Shown in pieces: positions 49,382 through 57,425 of a DNA stretch of 64,000 nucleotides. Numbering within the stretch: position 1 is the stretch's first letter; the number at the start of each line of letters is the position of its first letter. The stretch is from Kitasatospora sp. NBC_00458 (GTDB lineage: Bacteria; Actinomycetota; Actinomycetes; Streptomycetales; Streptomycetaceae), in assembly GCF_036013975.1 (NCBI RefSeq), contig NZ_CP107904.1, positions 4,279,001 through 4,343,000 of the forward strand. Reading direction: 5' to 3'. The notes under the pieces were generated by a model that saw only the letters and a program-made list of their open reading frames with translations, ran no database searches and was not told the DNA's origin. The translations under genes and the position numbers were made by a program.

Positions 49382-49572
49382 ACAGCGGACGCTAGCTGAC
49401 CGCTCTGACAGCGTGGGGCGCATGGCCGAAGAGTCGCGTGGCCCTGCCTCGTTGGCTCTCTCGCCGAACCCGTTCCGAGCACAGTGAGTTGGAAACAAGA
49501 CAGGCAGTCCGGACGGTTCACGCCCGCAGGCTGAGGGCAGGCTCTGCCACGGTCCACTCGGGAGGAGAGTGC

Positions 49573-50244
49573 GTGAACAGGGACCCAGATCTCATCCGTC
49601 ACGAGGACGGCATTGTCTGGACTGAGAGCATCGGCAACTTCGACTACGTGCGCGAATATCTGGAGGTGGCGGCTGGCACCCGTCGCGGCCCTGTCCGTTG
49701 GAACGGGCATGGCCGGCGGGTGGGGTACTCGGTGCTCAAGCCGGACGCGCCGGCAGGCGAAGCGCCTTTTCGGTTCGCCCGTCGCATCTTCTGGATCAAG
49801 GAGCATGACCGCTCAGAGCAGCCGGATGGCGTGTACAAGGACTGCGCCCCATCCGAAGGCGTAGATCCCCGCACCGTCGCCGCCGGAGTGTGGGGTGAAC
49901 TCACCGAGCGCGCTTGGGGAGGACCGCTGCCAACCGCCAGCACGCGATCGGCCGCCACCTCCAAGTCCGAGCCTCAACAGAACTTGATCAAGATCGGCGA
50001 GTCACTGACAAGCGGCACTGCGTTCATCGGGGTGGCACCCACCAAACGAGGTCTCGTCGACATCTACATCGACTGCGCAAGCGGGAGCCAGCTCGGCGAC
50101 GGCAGCCATGTGATCTCGGAGCTGCTCCCGCCCGACCAGGCGCGCGAGCTCCTCACCACGATCATCAGAACGACCCCCTGGCTCCAGGAAGCCCTTGCAC
50201 TCTCAGTGGTGGACGGGTGGCTCGCGGGCGACTTTCCGAAGTAG
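49573..50244 (+). CDS. Hypothetical protein, possible partner of the exonuclease
   Basis: 223 residues from GTG 49573 with GGAGGAGA upstream; the frame is open further 5' but lacks a ribosome site. Contains RHEDGIVWTESIGNFDYVREYLEVAAGTRRGPVRWNGHGRRVGYSVLKPDA and a second part GTAFIGVAPTKRGLVDIYIDCASGSQLGDGSHVISELLPPDQARELLTTIIRTTP. No motif is recognised; soluble, mixed alpha/beta. Divergent from the exonuclease-like gene (191 bp apart) and last gene before att copy 3. Confidence 0.6.
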   Translation: MNRDPDLIRHEDGIVWTESIGNFDYVREYLEVAAGTRRGPVRWNGHGRRVGYSVLKPDAPAGEAPFRFARRIFWIKEHDRSEQPDGVYKDCAPSEGVDPRTVAAGVWGELTERAWGGPLPTASTRSAATSKSEPQQNLIKIGESLTSGTAFIGVAPTKRGLVDIYIDCASGSQLGDGSHVISELLPPDQARELLTTIIRTTPWLQEALALSVVDGWLAGDFPK

Positions 50245-50282
50245 GTCCCTCGGCCGCCATGGGCTGCCCCAGCCGGTCGCCT

Positions 50283-50452
50283 GGTCTCAGTTTTGGTCTC
50301 ATTCACCCCTGTCCGGCCGGGTTCACCCACCGTCCAGCGGTTCGTTCCACCGCAGGTCAGGACGGGCCTATACCCCGGCGGACCCCGTTCGGGAGAATTG
50401 GAAAGCGTGTTGGGGGCAACCCCTCACGAGTTCGAATCTCGTATCCTCCGCC
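50283..50452 (+). repeat. att copy 3: arm repeats plus tRNA-Ser 3' end
   Basis: GGTCTCAG at 50283, TGGTCTCATTCA at 50293, then the core 50399-50452, identical over 54 bp to the tRNA 3' end. Arm-to-core distance is 116 bp. It is the right end of the island array; sequence beyond it is probably the ancestral chromosome. Confidence 0.88.
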
Positions 50453-50471
50453 TCTGCCAGCCATGGCAGCA

Positions 50472-50506
50472 CGAAGGCCCCGACCGCCCAGCGGTCGGGG
50501 CCTTCG
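50472..50506 (+). terminator. Hairpin after att copy 3
   Basis: A 16-bp perfect stem CGAAGGCCCCGACCGC with complement, loop CCA. Probably the original tRNA-Ser terminator of the chromosome before insertion. Confidence 0.75.
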
Positions 50507-50602
50507 GCGTCTCGCTTCTGCGCCCGGTCGACCCATGGGGTCCCGGCCCGGCACACCGGGCTGGAGGAGGTCCCTCCTCTCCGGGTCTGCCGCCGGGCCG
50601 TT

Positions 50603-51838
50603 TCAGCCGCCGCCCCCGTCGCCGGGCGAAGCCCCGGTGATGGCCTGCATCTCCCGCCCGGTGATCTCCTGCAGCGGCAGGCCGTCGCAGTTGCCGAGGA
50701 CTACGCCGACCCAGCCGGTGTACGGGTAGATGTTCCAGTTGGCACTGACACCGGGGTTGCCACCGCCGCGACCGAACACCCACTGGCCGCCGACGATACG
50801 GACCGGCATGTCGTAGGCCCCGAACGAGGAACCGCTGTGGGGGATCTTGGCCCCGGTGAGCAACTCGGCCCAGGGCCGGTGCAGCACCGTGCCGTCGCCC
50901 AGCGCTCGCGCGAACCGGACCAGGTCCGGCGCGGTGGCGAAGCCGCCGTCCCCGGGGCTGTCGATGAAGCTGCGGCCCGGGTTCCTGCCGAGTACGTCCG
51001 GGTACGGGCTGCCCTTGTCCAGTTGGCGGACCGCGTCCACCTGGCTGCCGTCGGCCAGCGTCATGTACGGGTGCGCGACGTGCTCGTCGGTGAGCCATTT
51101 CGGCCGGGTGTGGAACGCCGAGCCGGTCATGCCGCAGCGCCCGAAGATGTTCTCCTGCGCGTAGTCCCAGTACGTCTTGCCGCTCACGGCCTCCACGATC
51201 AGCGCGGGGATGCCGACATCGGCGCCGGAGTGGCTGGTGCGAGTGCCGGGGGCGGCCACCAGCTCGGACTGCCGGACCCACTGCTCGTAGTACTCGTGCA
51301 CCTCCTCCCGGCTCTGGAAGATGCGTTGCACGTCCTCATCCGGGGTCTTCAACCCGGAGGTGCCGGAGAGCAGGTGGTGGATGGTCACCTGCTCCGCGAT
51401 GTCCTCGGCGTAGCCCTTCAGGTGGGTGCCCACCGTGTCCGACAGGCTCAGCGCGCCCTGCTGCGCCAGCTGCAGGACGGCCACCGCGCCGAACGGCTTG
51501 CCCGCCGAGCCGAGGCTGAACGCGGTGCCTTCGTGGTTGCGGATCCCCTTCTCCCTGTCGGCCATGCCGTAGCTGCGGGACAGCACCGTCCGGCCCCGGT
51601 GCGACAACAGCACCACGCCGGAGAACCTCCCCTCGGCGGCCAGCTTCGCCACGTACTGGTCGTAGGCTCCGCCAGGACGGGTGGCCGGTGGGAGCTCGGA
51701 GCCGGCTGAGTCCGGGTCGGCGCGGCCGGGTCGGGCGCCCACCAGCGGCGCGCCGGCAGCCACCACGCCGGCGGCCGCCAACCCGCCCCACCCGAGCAGT
51801 CGCCGCCGATCGACACCACGTACGGAATCCGGGTCCAT
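50603..51838 (-). CDS. Tat-exported serine hydrolase (beta-lactamase fold)
   Basis: 411 residues from ATG 51838 with AGGA 8 nt upstream. Twin-arginine signal GVDRRRLLGWGGLAAAGVVAAGAPLVGA. SxxK at residues 111-114 (LGSAGKPFGA). Where YxN is expected the sequence reads RTSHSGADVGIPAL, so the Tyr is replaced; the third motif region is FGRGGGNPGVSANW. Despite the altered motif the fold is clear. It would act outside the membrane on peptides or esters. It converges on the att array boundary. Confidence 0.85.
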   Translation of the reverse strand: MDPDSVRGVDRRRLLGWGGLAAAGVVAAGAPLVGARPGRADPDSAGSELPPATRPGGAYDQYVAKLAAEGRFSGVVLLSHRGRTVLSRSYGMADREKGIRNHEGTAFSLGSAGKPFGAVAVLQLAQQGALSLSDTVGTHLKGYAEDIAEQVTIHHLLSGTSGLKTPDEDVQRIFQSREEVHEYYEQWVRQSELVAAPGTRTSHSGADVGIPALIVEAVSGKTYWDYAQENIFGRCGMTGSAFHTRPKWLTDEHVAHPYMTLADGSQVDAVRQLDKGSPYPDVLGRNPGRSFIDSPGDGGFATAPDLVRFARALGDGTVLHRPWAELLTGAKIPHSGSSFGAYDMPVRIVGGQWVFGRGGGNPGVSANWNIYPYTGWVGVVLGNCDGLPLQEITGREMQAITGASPGDGGGG

Positions 51839-52109
51839 GATCACGGTCCTTTCCTGATCGAGAAATCGACCGGTGCGGGTCTACCGGCAACCGCTGTCGG
51901 CAACCGATCACCCGCCCTTGTGGTCCTCGTGCCTCCACTGAAGACGGAGGGCCGTTGCGGTGGCGTAGGCGATTCTCGATACGCCTGCGATACGCCGAAT
52001 CACCGACGTCCCGGGGCCTGCGGGACGGGTTCGCCGTCACGCCCGCCCGCCTGCCCCCGCCGTGAACGCCCAGGAACCGCGGCGGCGGCACGCGCAACCA
52101 CCGGGAGGT

Positions 52110-53213
52110 CTAGTGGCTGCTCGGGGACGGTGCCTGCGGCGTGCCGGGGAGACGAATCGTGACGAGGAGACCGCCGGTGGGGCGGGGCGCGAGGTCGATG
52201 GTCCCGTCGTGCGCTCGGACGATGCTGTGCACGATGGCCAGTCCGAGGCCGACCCCGGCATGTTCGTCGGTGCGTGTGCGTTCCGTTCCGCGTCGGAAGG
52301 GTTCGGTGAGGGTCGGTAGCAGTTCCCACGGGAGTGGAGGGCCGGTGTTCTCCACCCGCAGCACGCTCGCGTCGCGCTGCGATTCGATGTGGACCGTTAC
52401 GGTGCCGCCGGAGGGGACGTTGTGGACGATCGCGTTCTGGACGAGGTTGGTCACCATCCGCAGAATGAGCGCCGCGGAGCCGAGGGTCTGCGCCTTCTCT
52501 CCGGTGACGTCGAGCGTGATCCGGCGCCTTTCGGCGAGGGGCAGCAGCGTTTCGGTGGCTTCCTCGGCGATGAGGGACAGGTCGACGGGCTCGCGGGTGA
52601 AGCTCTTGCGGTCGGCTCGGCTGAGCAGCAGGAGGGCCTCGGTGAGGTCGATCGCCCGCGTGTTGACGGTGTGGAGGCGGTCGATGAGTTCGCCCTGGTC
52701 CCGCGTGGGGTCGTTGCGGGCGAGGTCGAGGAGTGTCTTCGAGATCGCCAGCGGGGTGCGCAGTTCGTGGGAGGCGTTCGCGGCGAATCGCTGCTGTTCG
52801 GTGACGTGGGATTCGAGTTGTTCGAGCATGAGGTCGAACACGTCGGCGAGTTCACGGAATTCGTCCTGGCGACCTCGCATGCGGACCCGATGGGACAGTG
52901 ATCCGTTCGCGGCCGTCCGTGCCGCGTCCGCGATCCGTGTGAGTGGTGCGAGCATCCGGCCGGCGAGGATCCATCCTCCCAGGAGGCCGAACGCCAGCAG
53001 GAAGGCCAGTGCCACGGCCGCGGCGGGGGCGAACACACGCACGAGGAGGTAGCGGTTGGGTGCGACCCCGAGAAGGCCCTGGGGGCTGTCGGGTACGTGG
53101 CGCAGCAGGAACACCCACACCACGGCCAGCAGGAGAGTGCCGGCGATGAGGAGGAATCCGGCGTAGCTGATGGTGAGTTTCAGGCGGGCGCTGAGCCCTG
53201 GGCGCCTATTCAC
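52110..53213 (-). CDS. Two-component sensor histidine kinase
   Basis: 367 residues from GTG 53213. Two transmembrane helices (ISYAGFLLIAGTLLLAVVWVFLL and FAPAAAVALAFLLAFGLLGGWIL) enclose a short outside loop; HAMP (RMLAPLTRIADAARTAANG), phospho-acceptor FAANASHELRTPLAISKTL, N box NLVQNAIVHN and G box GVGLGLAIVHSIV. The sensor loop is too short to suggest a ligand. It follows the response regulator; the junction carries a 16-bp tandem duplication. Confidence 0.93.
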   Translation of the reverse strand: MNRRPGLSARLKLTISYAGFLLIAGTLLLAVVWVFLLRHVPDSPQGLLGVAPNRYLLVRVFAPAAAVALAFLLAFGLLGGWILAGRMLAPLTRIADAARTAANGSLSHRVRMRGRQDEFRELADVFDLMLEQLESHVTEQQRFAANASHELRTPLAISKTLLDLARNDPTRDQGELIDRLHTVNTRAIDLTEALLLLSRADRKSFTREPVDLSLIAEEATETLLPLAERRRITLDVTGEKAQTLGSAALILRMVTNLVQNAIVHNVPSGGTVTVHIESQRDASVLRVENTGPPLPWELLPTLTEPFRRGTERTRTDEHAGVGLGLAIVHSIVRAHDGTIDLAPRPTGGLLVTIRLPGTPQAPSPSSH

Positions 53214-53237
53214 GAGTGCCGCTATTCACGAGTGCCG
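53206..53237. repeat. 16-bp perfect tandem duplication at RR-HK junction
   Basis: CTATTCACGAGTGCCG occurs at 53206-53221 and again at 53222-53237. It contains the response-regulator stop (TAG on the minus strand) and the kinase GTG start, so the duplication separated two coding regions that previously overlapped by 8 nt. Confidence 0.9.
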
Positions 53238-53917
53238 CCGGGGCGAGTGGGGTCCGTACCGGTGTCGATTCGGTAGCCGACGCCGGGCACCGTGGCGATG
53301 AGCCATGGTTCGCCGAGTCGTTTGCGCAGACCGGAGACGGTGATGCGGACGGCGTTGGTGAAGGGGTCGGCGTTGGCGTCCCAGGCCCGCTCCAGGAGTT
53401 CTTCGGCGCTGACGACACCGCCTCCGGCGGCGACGAGGACTTCGAGCACGGCGAACTGCTTCCGCGTGAGCGCGACGTAGCTCCCGTCTCGGAAGACCTG
53501 CCGGCGGAAGGGGTCCAGCCGAAGGCCCGCGATCTCGCTGACCGGGGGTCGGGCGTGCGCGCGTCTGCGGTCCAGCGCCCGCAGCCGCATGACGAGCTCC
53601 CGGAGCTCGAACGGTTTGGTGAGGTAGTCGTCGGCGCCGAGCTCGAACCCGGACGCCTTGTCGTCGATCCGGTCGGCAGCGGTGAGCATGAGGATCGGGA
53701 TGCCGCTGTCGGAGGCGACGATCCGTCGGGCGATCTCGTCGCCGGAGGGGCCGGGGATGTCGCGGTCGAGGACCGCGAGGTCGTAGGAGTTGACGCTGAG
53801 CAGCTCCAGAGCGGAGTCGCCGTCGCCCGCGATGTCGGCGGCGATCGCTTCCAGCCGGAGACCGTCCCGGACGGCTTCGGCCAGGTAGGGCTCGTCCTCC
53901 ACGATCAACACGCGCAT
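53222..53917 (-). CDS. OmpR-family response regulator
   Basis: 231 residues from ATG 53917. Receiver domain with MRVLIVEDEPYLAEAV, phospho-acceptor Asp51 (LAVLDRDIPG) and LTKPFELRELVMR; C-terminal winged helix (LTRKQFAVLEVLVAAGGGVVSAEELLERAWDANADPFTNAVRITVSGLRKRLG). Direct repeats lie just upstream. It pairs with the kinase at 52110. Confidence 0.94.
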   Translation of the reverse strand: MRVLIVEDEPYLAEAVRDGLRLEAIAADIAGDGDSALELLSVNSYDLAVLDRDIPGPSGDEIARRIVASDSGIPILMLTAADRIDDKASGFELGADDYLTKPFELRELVMRLRALDRRRAHARPPVSEIAGLRLDPFRRQVFRDGSYVALTRKQFAVLEVLVAAGGGVVSAEELLERAWDANADPFTNAVRITVSGLRKRLGEPWLIATVPGVGYRIDTGTDPTRPGGTRE

Positions 53918-53936
53918 ACCCGGAGCCTAGGCAGCA

Positions 53937-53955
53937 CGGCATATCGCCGGCATAT
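53937..53955 (-). promoter_or_regulatory. CGGCATAT direct repeats upstream of response regulator
   Basis: CGGCATAT at 53937-53944 and 53948-53955, an 11-bp period (one helical turn), 20-38 bp before the regulator start. OmpR-type regulators often bind such direct repeats; autoregulation is inferred. Confidence 0.45.
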
Positions 53956-54297
53956 GCTTCTCCACCCGGCTCGGGCTCAGCCCCGCCGTCGTCCACCGGC
54001 CCGTCCCACGCCCCGGCCCGTCCCACGCCCCGGCCGTGCCGCGGCTCGGCCGCGTTGCCGGATGGTGCGACGCTTCAGAGCTCTCCCACCGTCGTCCCGC
54101 AGCAGGTGGGCAGCCGCGGGTGAGTGCCGCCTCCCTAGGGGGCTGACCCGGGGTCGGCAGGGTCCAGTTGTGCTGTGATCATCTGATGATGATTCCGGGG
54201 CCGTGATCCCGTCCCGCCGGTGGTCCCGGACCGATAGCGTTTGCTCCGGACACGTGAGGCGGGGACGGCCGTGCCGGGCGTCGAGGGGAGCGTGGGC
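53956..54297. other. 342-bp gene-free stretch between response regulator and kinase genes
   Basis: Divergent promoter region. CGTCCCACGCCCCGGCC repeats near 54000-54040 form a short imperfect direct repeat. No credible ORF. Confidence 0.4.
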
Positions 54298-56127
54298 ATG
54301 CAGCCGCTGGCAGCGGACGATCCGCGACAGGTGGGCGAGTACCGGTTGCTGCGGCAGCTCGGTGCGGGCGGCATGGGCCGGGTCTACCTCGGCCGGACCA
54401 CGGGCGGGCGGACGGTCGCCGTCAAGGTGGTCCGTCGCGATCTGGCCGGGGACCCAGAGTTCCGGGCCCGGTTCCGTCAGGAGGTGGCGGCGGCCCGGCG
54501 GGTCAGCGGCACCTGGACGGCACCGGTCCTGGATGCGGACACCGAGGGCGGGCATCCCTGGGTGGCCACCGGCTACGTCGCCGGGCCCGCGCTCACCGCC
54601 GCCGTACGGGAGTTCGGGCCGCTGCCCGAGCCGGCCGTGCGGACCCTCGGCGTCGGCCTCGCCGAGGCGCTCGCCCATGTGCACGGCCTCGGGCTGGTGC
54701 ACCGGGACGTCAAGCCGTCGAACGTGCTGCTGACGCTGGACGGGCCGCGCCTGATCGACTTCGGCATCGCCCGCGCCTTGGACGCCACCACCGCGCTGAC
54801 CCAGTCCGGCCAGGTGTTCGGGTCGCCGGGCTTCATGTCGCCGGAGCAGGCGAACGGGCTGCCCGCCGGGCCGGCCGGCGACGTCTTCTCGCTCGGCGCG
54901 GTGCTCGCGTACGCGGCGACGGGCACGATGCCGTTCGGCTCCGGGGTGAGCGCGCCCGTCCTCCTCTACCGGGTGCTGCACGAGGAGCCGGACATCTCCG
55001 GGCTGGCCGGGCCGCTGCACGCGATCGTGCGCGACTGCCTGGCCAAGGACCCGGCCGCCCGTCCGACGCCCGGTCAGCTGCGGGAGCGGCTCGACGGCGA
55101 CGGCACGGCCGCCGCCCGGCTGGGGCACGGGGACTGGCTGCCGACGGCGCTTGCCGCGGCGGTCGGGCGCAGTGCCGTGCAGCTGCTGGACCTGGAGGGA
55201 GAGCGGGAGGCCGGAGAGGGGACCGTCGCGGGGGACGGGGCCACTGCGGGGACTCCCGCAACGGCTCCTGGCACCCGGGCCCCCGCCGAGGCCCGGACGG
55301 TCGCCGAGGCGGCGAGGGCGGCGCGAATGGCCGAGGCGGCGATGGCCGGACCGGGCGGCGGTGTGCCCGGGTTCGGCCCGCCGGCACCGCCGGGCTTCGG
55401 CCCGCCGGCGACGGGGCCGGCCGGACCGTACCCGCCGACCCCGCTCCCCACCCCCTTCCCGGCACCGTCGGCACCGTCGGCACCGGTCACGACAGCGGGC
55501 TACGGGCCGCCCCCACAGCCGCGCGGCCGGCGGGGGTACGGCGCGCTGGCGGCCGTACTGGCCGTCGTACTGCTGCTGGGCGGTGGATACCTGCTGACCG
55601 AGCGGCTGCAGGACAACGACCGGCAGGCCGATGCTTCCGCCGCCGCGTCGAAACCCGGGCCGACCGCCCCGGCCGCGGGCGGGACGTCGCCCGCCGCCCC
55701 GGCTGCGGAGAGCCCCGATCCGGCCGACGACAGCCCCGCGCCCGGCGCGGTCCCCACGGACCCGGGGCCGGGCATCGTCCCCACGAAGTACCTCGGGACG
55801 TGGGTCGGCGAGCGCAAGGCCGCCAACGGGGACGTCACCACCCTCACCCTCACCATCGTCCAGTCGGCGCCGAGTGAGGAGAAGAGCAGGATCCGCGCCG
55901 AGACGCCGAACACCGGCACCTGGTGCGAGGGCGCGTGGACGCTCAGCGAGGCCGACGAGAGCAAGGCCACCTACGCGTCCCGGGAGACCGGCTCCTCGCC
56001 CGGTGACACGTGCATCACCGACAGGTCGATCTACCGCCTGATCACGGCGCCGCCGGACGGCACACTCCGCTACAGCCCGGACCTGCTCAAGCCGGAGGAG
56101 TACATGGTGCTGCGGAGGAAGGGCTGA
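54298..56127 (+). CDS. Membrane serine/threonine protein kinase
   Basis: 609 residues from ATG 54298 with GGGGAG upstream. Hanks-type kinase domain at residues ~14-270: LGAGGMGRVYLG, Lys43 (VAVKVV), HRDVKPSNVLL, DFGIARAL, GSPGFMSPEQ. A Pro/Ala juxtamembrane linker, one transmembrane helix (YGALAAVLAVVLLLGGGYLL, ~residue 425), a Ser/Pro/Ala linker and a small extracellular domain (YLGTWVGERKAANGDVTTLTLTIVQ..WCEGAWTLSE..TYASRETGSSPGDTCI) with a Cys pair. The outer domain has no PASTA repeats, so its ligand is unknown. Confidence 0.93.
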   Translation: MQPLAADDPRQVGEYRLLRQLGAGGMGRVYLGRTTGGRTVAVKVVRRDLAGDPEFRARFRQEVAAARRVSGTWTAPVLDADTEGGHPWVATGYVAGPALTAAVREFGPLPEPAVRTLGVGLAEALAHVHGLGLVHRDVKPSNVLLTLDGPRLIDFGIARALDATTALTQSGQVFGSPGFMSPEQANGLPAGPAGDVFSLGAVLAYAATGTMPFGSGVSAPVLLYRVLHEEPDISGLAGPLHAIVRDCLAKDPAARPTPGQLRERLDGDGTAAARLGHGDWLPTALAAAVGRSAVQLLDLEGEREAGEGTVAGDGATAGTPATAPGTRAPAEARTVAEAARAARMAEAAMAGPGGGVPGFGPPAPPGFGPPATGPAGPYPPTPLPTPFPAPSAPSAPVTTAGYGPPPQPRGRRGYGALAAVLAVVLLLGGGYLLTERLQDNDRQADASAAASKPGPTAPAAGGTSPAAPAAESPDPADDSPAPGAVPTDPGPGIVPTKYLGTWVGERKAANGDVTTLTLTIVQSAPSEEKSRIRAETPNTGTWCEGAWTLSEADESKATYASRETGSSPGDTCITDRSIYRLITAPPDGTLRYSPDLLKPEEYMVLRRKG

Positions 56128-56158
56128 GGCGCATGGAACGATGACCGAGCGCGTAGCC

Positions 56159-56305
56159 ACCGGGGCCTACGAGCTCGGGCTGGTCTCGGGTGCGGGGCTC
56201 GAAGCCGAGGTGCCGGGTGGCCTCGGGATCGCCGTGGACGGCCAGGAGCGCGGCGGTGTCCCCGGGTTCGGTCTCGCGCGGTGACAGGCGGGGGCCCACA
56301 GGTCG
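56159..56305 (-). pseudogene. GNAT acetyltransferase remnant
   Basis: On the minus strand the segment RPVGPRLSPRETEPGDTAALLAVHGDPEATRHLGFEPRTRDQ matches the N-terminal part of RimJ/RimL-type GNAT acetyltransferases. It then ends without the acetyl-CoA binding motif. Only ~50 codons survive between the kinase and the NmrA-type gene, within the 327-bp gene-free stretch 56128-56454. Confidence 0.5.
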
Positions 56306-56454
56306 ACTGGGGTCGTGGCCACGGAGCCCACCTGCGCCGTCACCGGACGAGGACCGGGCACCGACGCCGAACGTGCTCCCGTGTACGGCCGCCCGTCCGC
56401 CCCGGCAGGTGCTTCCTGTCGGGGCGAACCGGGAGCGGGGAACCGGGCGGCTGG

Positions 56455-57294
56455 TCAGCGGAAGTCGGCCGGGTGGTCCGCGGCCCACTGCGCGTACGGG
56501 CGGGCCGGACGGCCGGTCAGCCGCTCGACGGTGTCGTTCACCAGGGCCGGCTTGCCGACCGTGTCCGCCATCAGGTCCAGCAGAGCGCCCACGAAGTCGG
56601 CGTCCATGAACTGGCTGAGCTGCTCCCGCACGGCCTGCGCGGCCACCTCCTCGAAGCGCAGCTCACGGCCCAGGGCCCGGCCGAGCAGCTCGACCTGCTC
56701 GGTCTGGGTGAGCGACTGCGGCCCGGTCAGCTCGTAGACCCGGCCGGAGTGTTCGGCGCTGCCGAGCACGGCGGCGGCCGCCGCCGCGACGTCGAGCTCG
56801 TGCACCACCGAGGCGGCCGCCGCGGCGTGCGGCCCGCGGACGACGTCGCCGCCCTGCAACTGCATGGCCCAGGCCAGCGAGTTGATCGCCGGGAAGTACA
56901 GGCGCAGGAACGTCCAGTCGACGCCCGTCGCCTTGATCTCCTGCTCCACCCGCGCGTGGTAGGCGGCGATCACATCGGGCTGCGGGTCCGCGCCGTCGGT
57001 GACGGCGCCCGAGGACAGGAACACGACCTGCCGCACGCCTGCCTGCCGCACCCGGTCCAGCAGTGGCCGTGCGTCCGTGCCGTAGGGCAGCACCAGGAAC
57101 AGCTCGGTGACGCCGTCCAGCGCGGGCCCGAGCGTCTCCGGCCGGGTCAGGTCGCCGCGCACCACCTCGACGCCCTCGGGCAGTCCGGCCCGCTCGGGGG
57201 TGCGCGAGAGGGCCCGGACCTGCCGTCCGGCGCCCGCCAGCGCCTCCACCGTCTGCCGCCCGAAGTGCGCGGTCGCTCCGATCACGAGGATCAT
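56455..57294 (-). CDS. NmrA/SDR-type NAD(P)-binding oxidoreductase
   Basis: 279 residues from ATG 57294 with GGAGGG upstream. Begins MILVIGATAHFGRQTVEALAGAGRQVRALSRTPERAGLPEGVEVVRGDLTRPETL (Rossmann GATxxxG) and continues VVFLSSGAV, WTFLRLYFPAIN; this is the NmrA-like/atypical SDR family of sugar or quinone reductases and redox sensors. A perfect palindrome lies 60 bp upstream. Exact substrate unknown. Confidence 0.9.
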   Translation of the reverse strand: MILVIGATAHFGRQTVEALAGAGRQVRALSRTPERAGLPEGVEVVRGDLTRPETLGPALDGVTELFLVLPYGTDARPLLDRVRQAGVRQVVFLSSGAVTDGADPQPDVIAAYHARVEQEIKATGVDWTFLRLYFPAINSLAWAMQLQGGDVVRGPHAAAAASVVHELDVAAAAAAVLGSAEHSGRVYELTGPQSLTQTEQVELLGRALGRELRFEEVAAQAVREQLSQFMDADFVGALLDLMADTVGKPALVNDTVERLTGRPARPYAQWAADHPADFR

Positions 57295-57353
57295 GACGGA
57301 TCCCTCCAAATCACCGTTCCGGTCAGTGCCTTCGCGACAGACAGTAGGAGGCG

Positions 57354-57376
57354 TCTAGGACGGTTTCCGTCCTAGA
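57354..57376. promoter_or_regulatory. Perfect palindrome upstream of NmrA-type gene
   Basis: TCTAGGACGG, TTT, CCGTCCTAGA: 10-bp arms, 23 bp in total, 60 bp before the start codon. It looks like an operator (HxlR- or TetR-type size); no regulator gene is adjacent. Confidence 0.6.
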
Positions 57377-57425
57377 AAGAGCCGACGGGGCACATTCCCG
57401 GCGGGCCTGCGCGAGCACGGCCGAC

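Noticed and set aside
50195..51709. Plus-strand ORF spanning att copy 3 and the antisense of the serine hydrolase
   Set aside because: It reads through an att core and hairpin and is antisense to a clear Tat-exported hydrolase.
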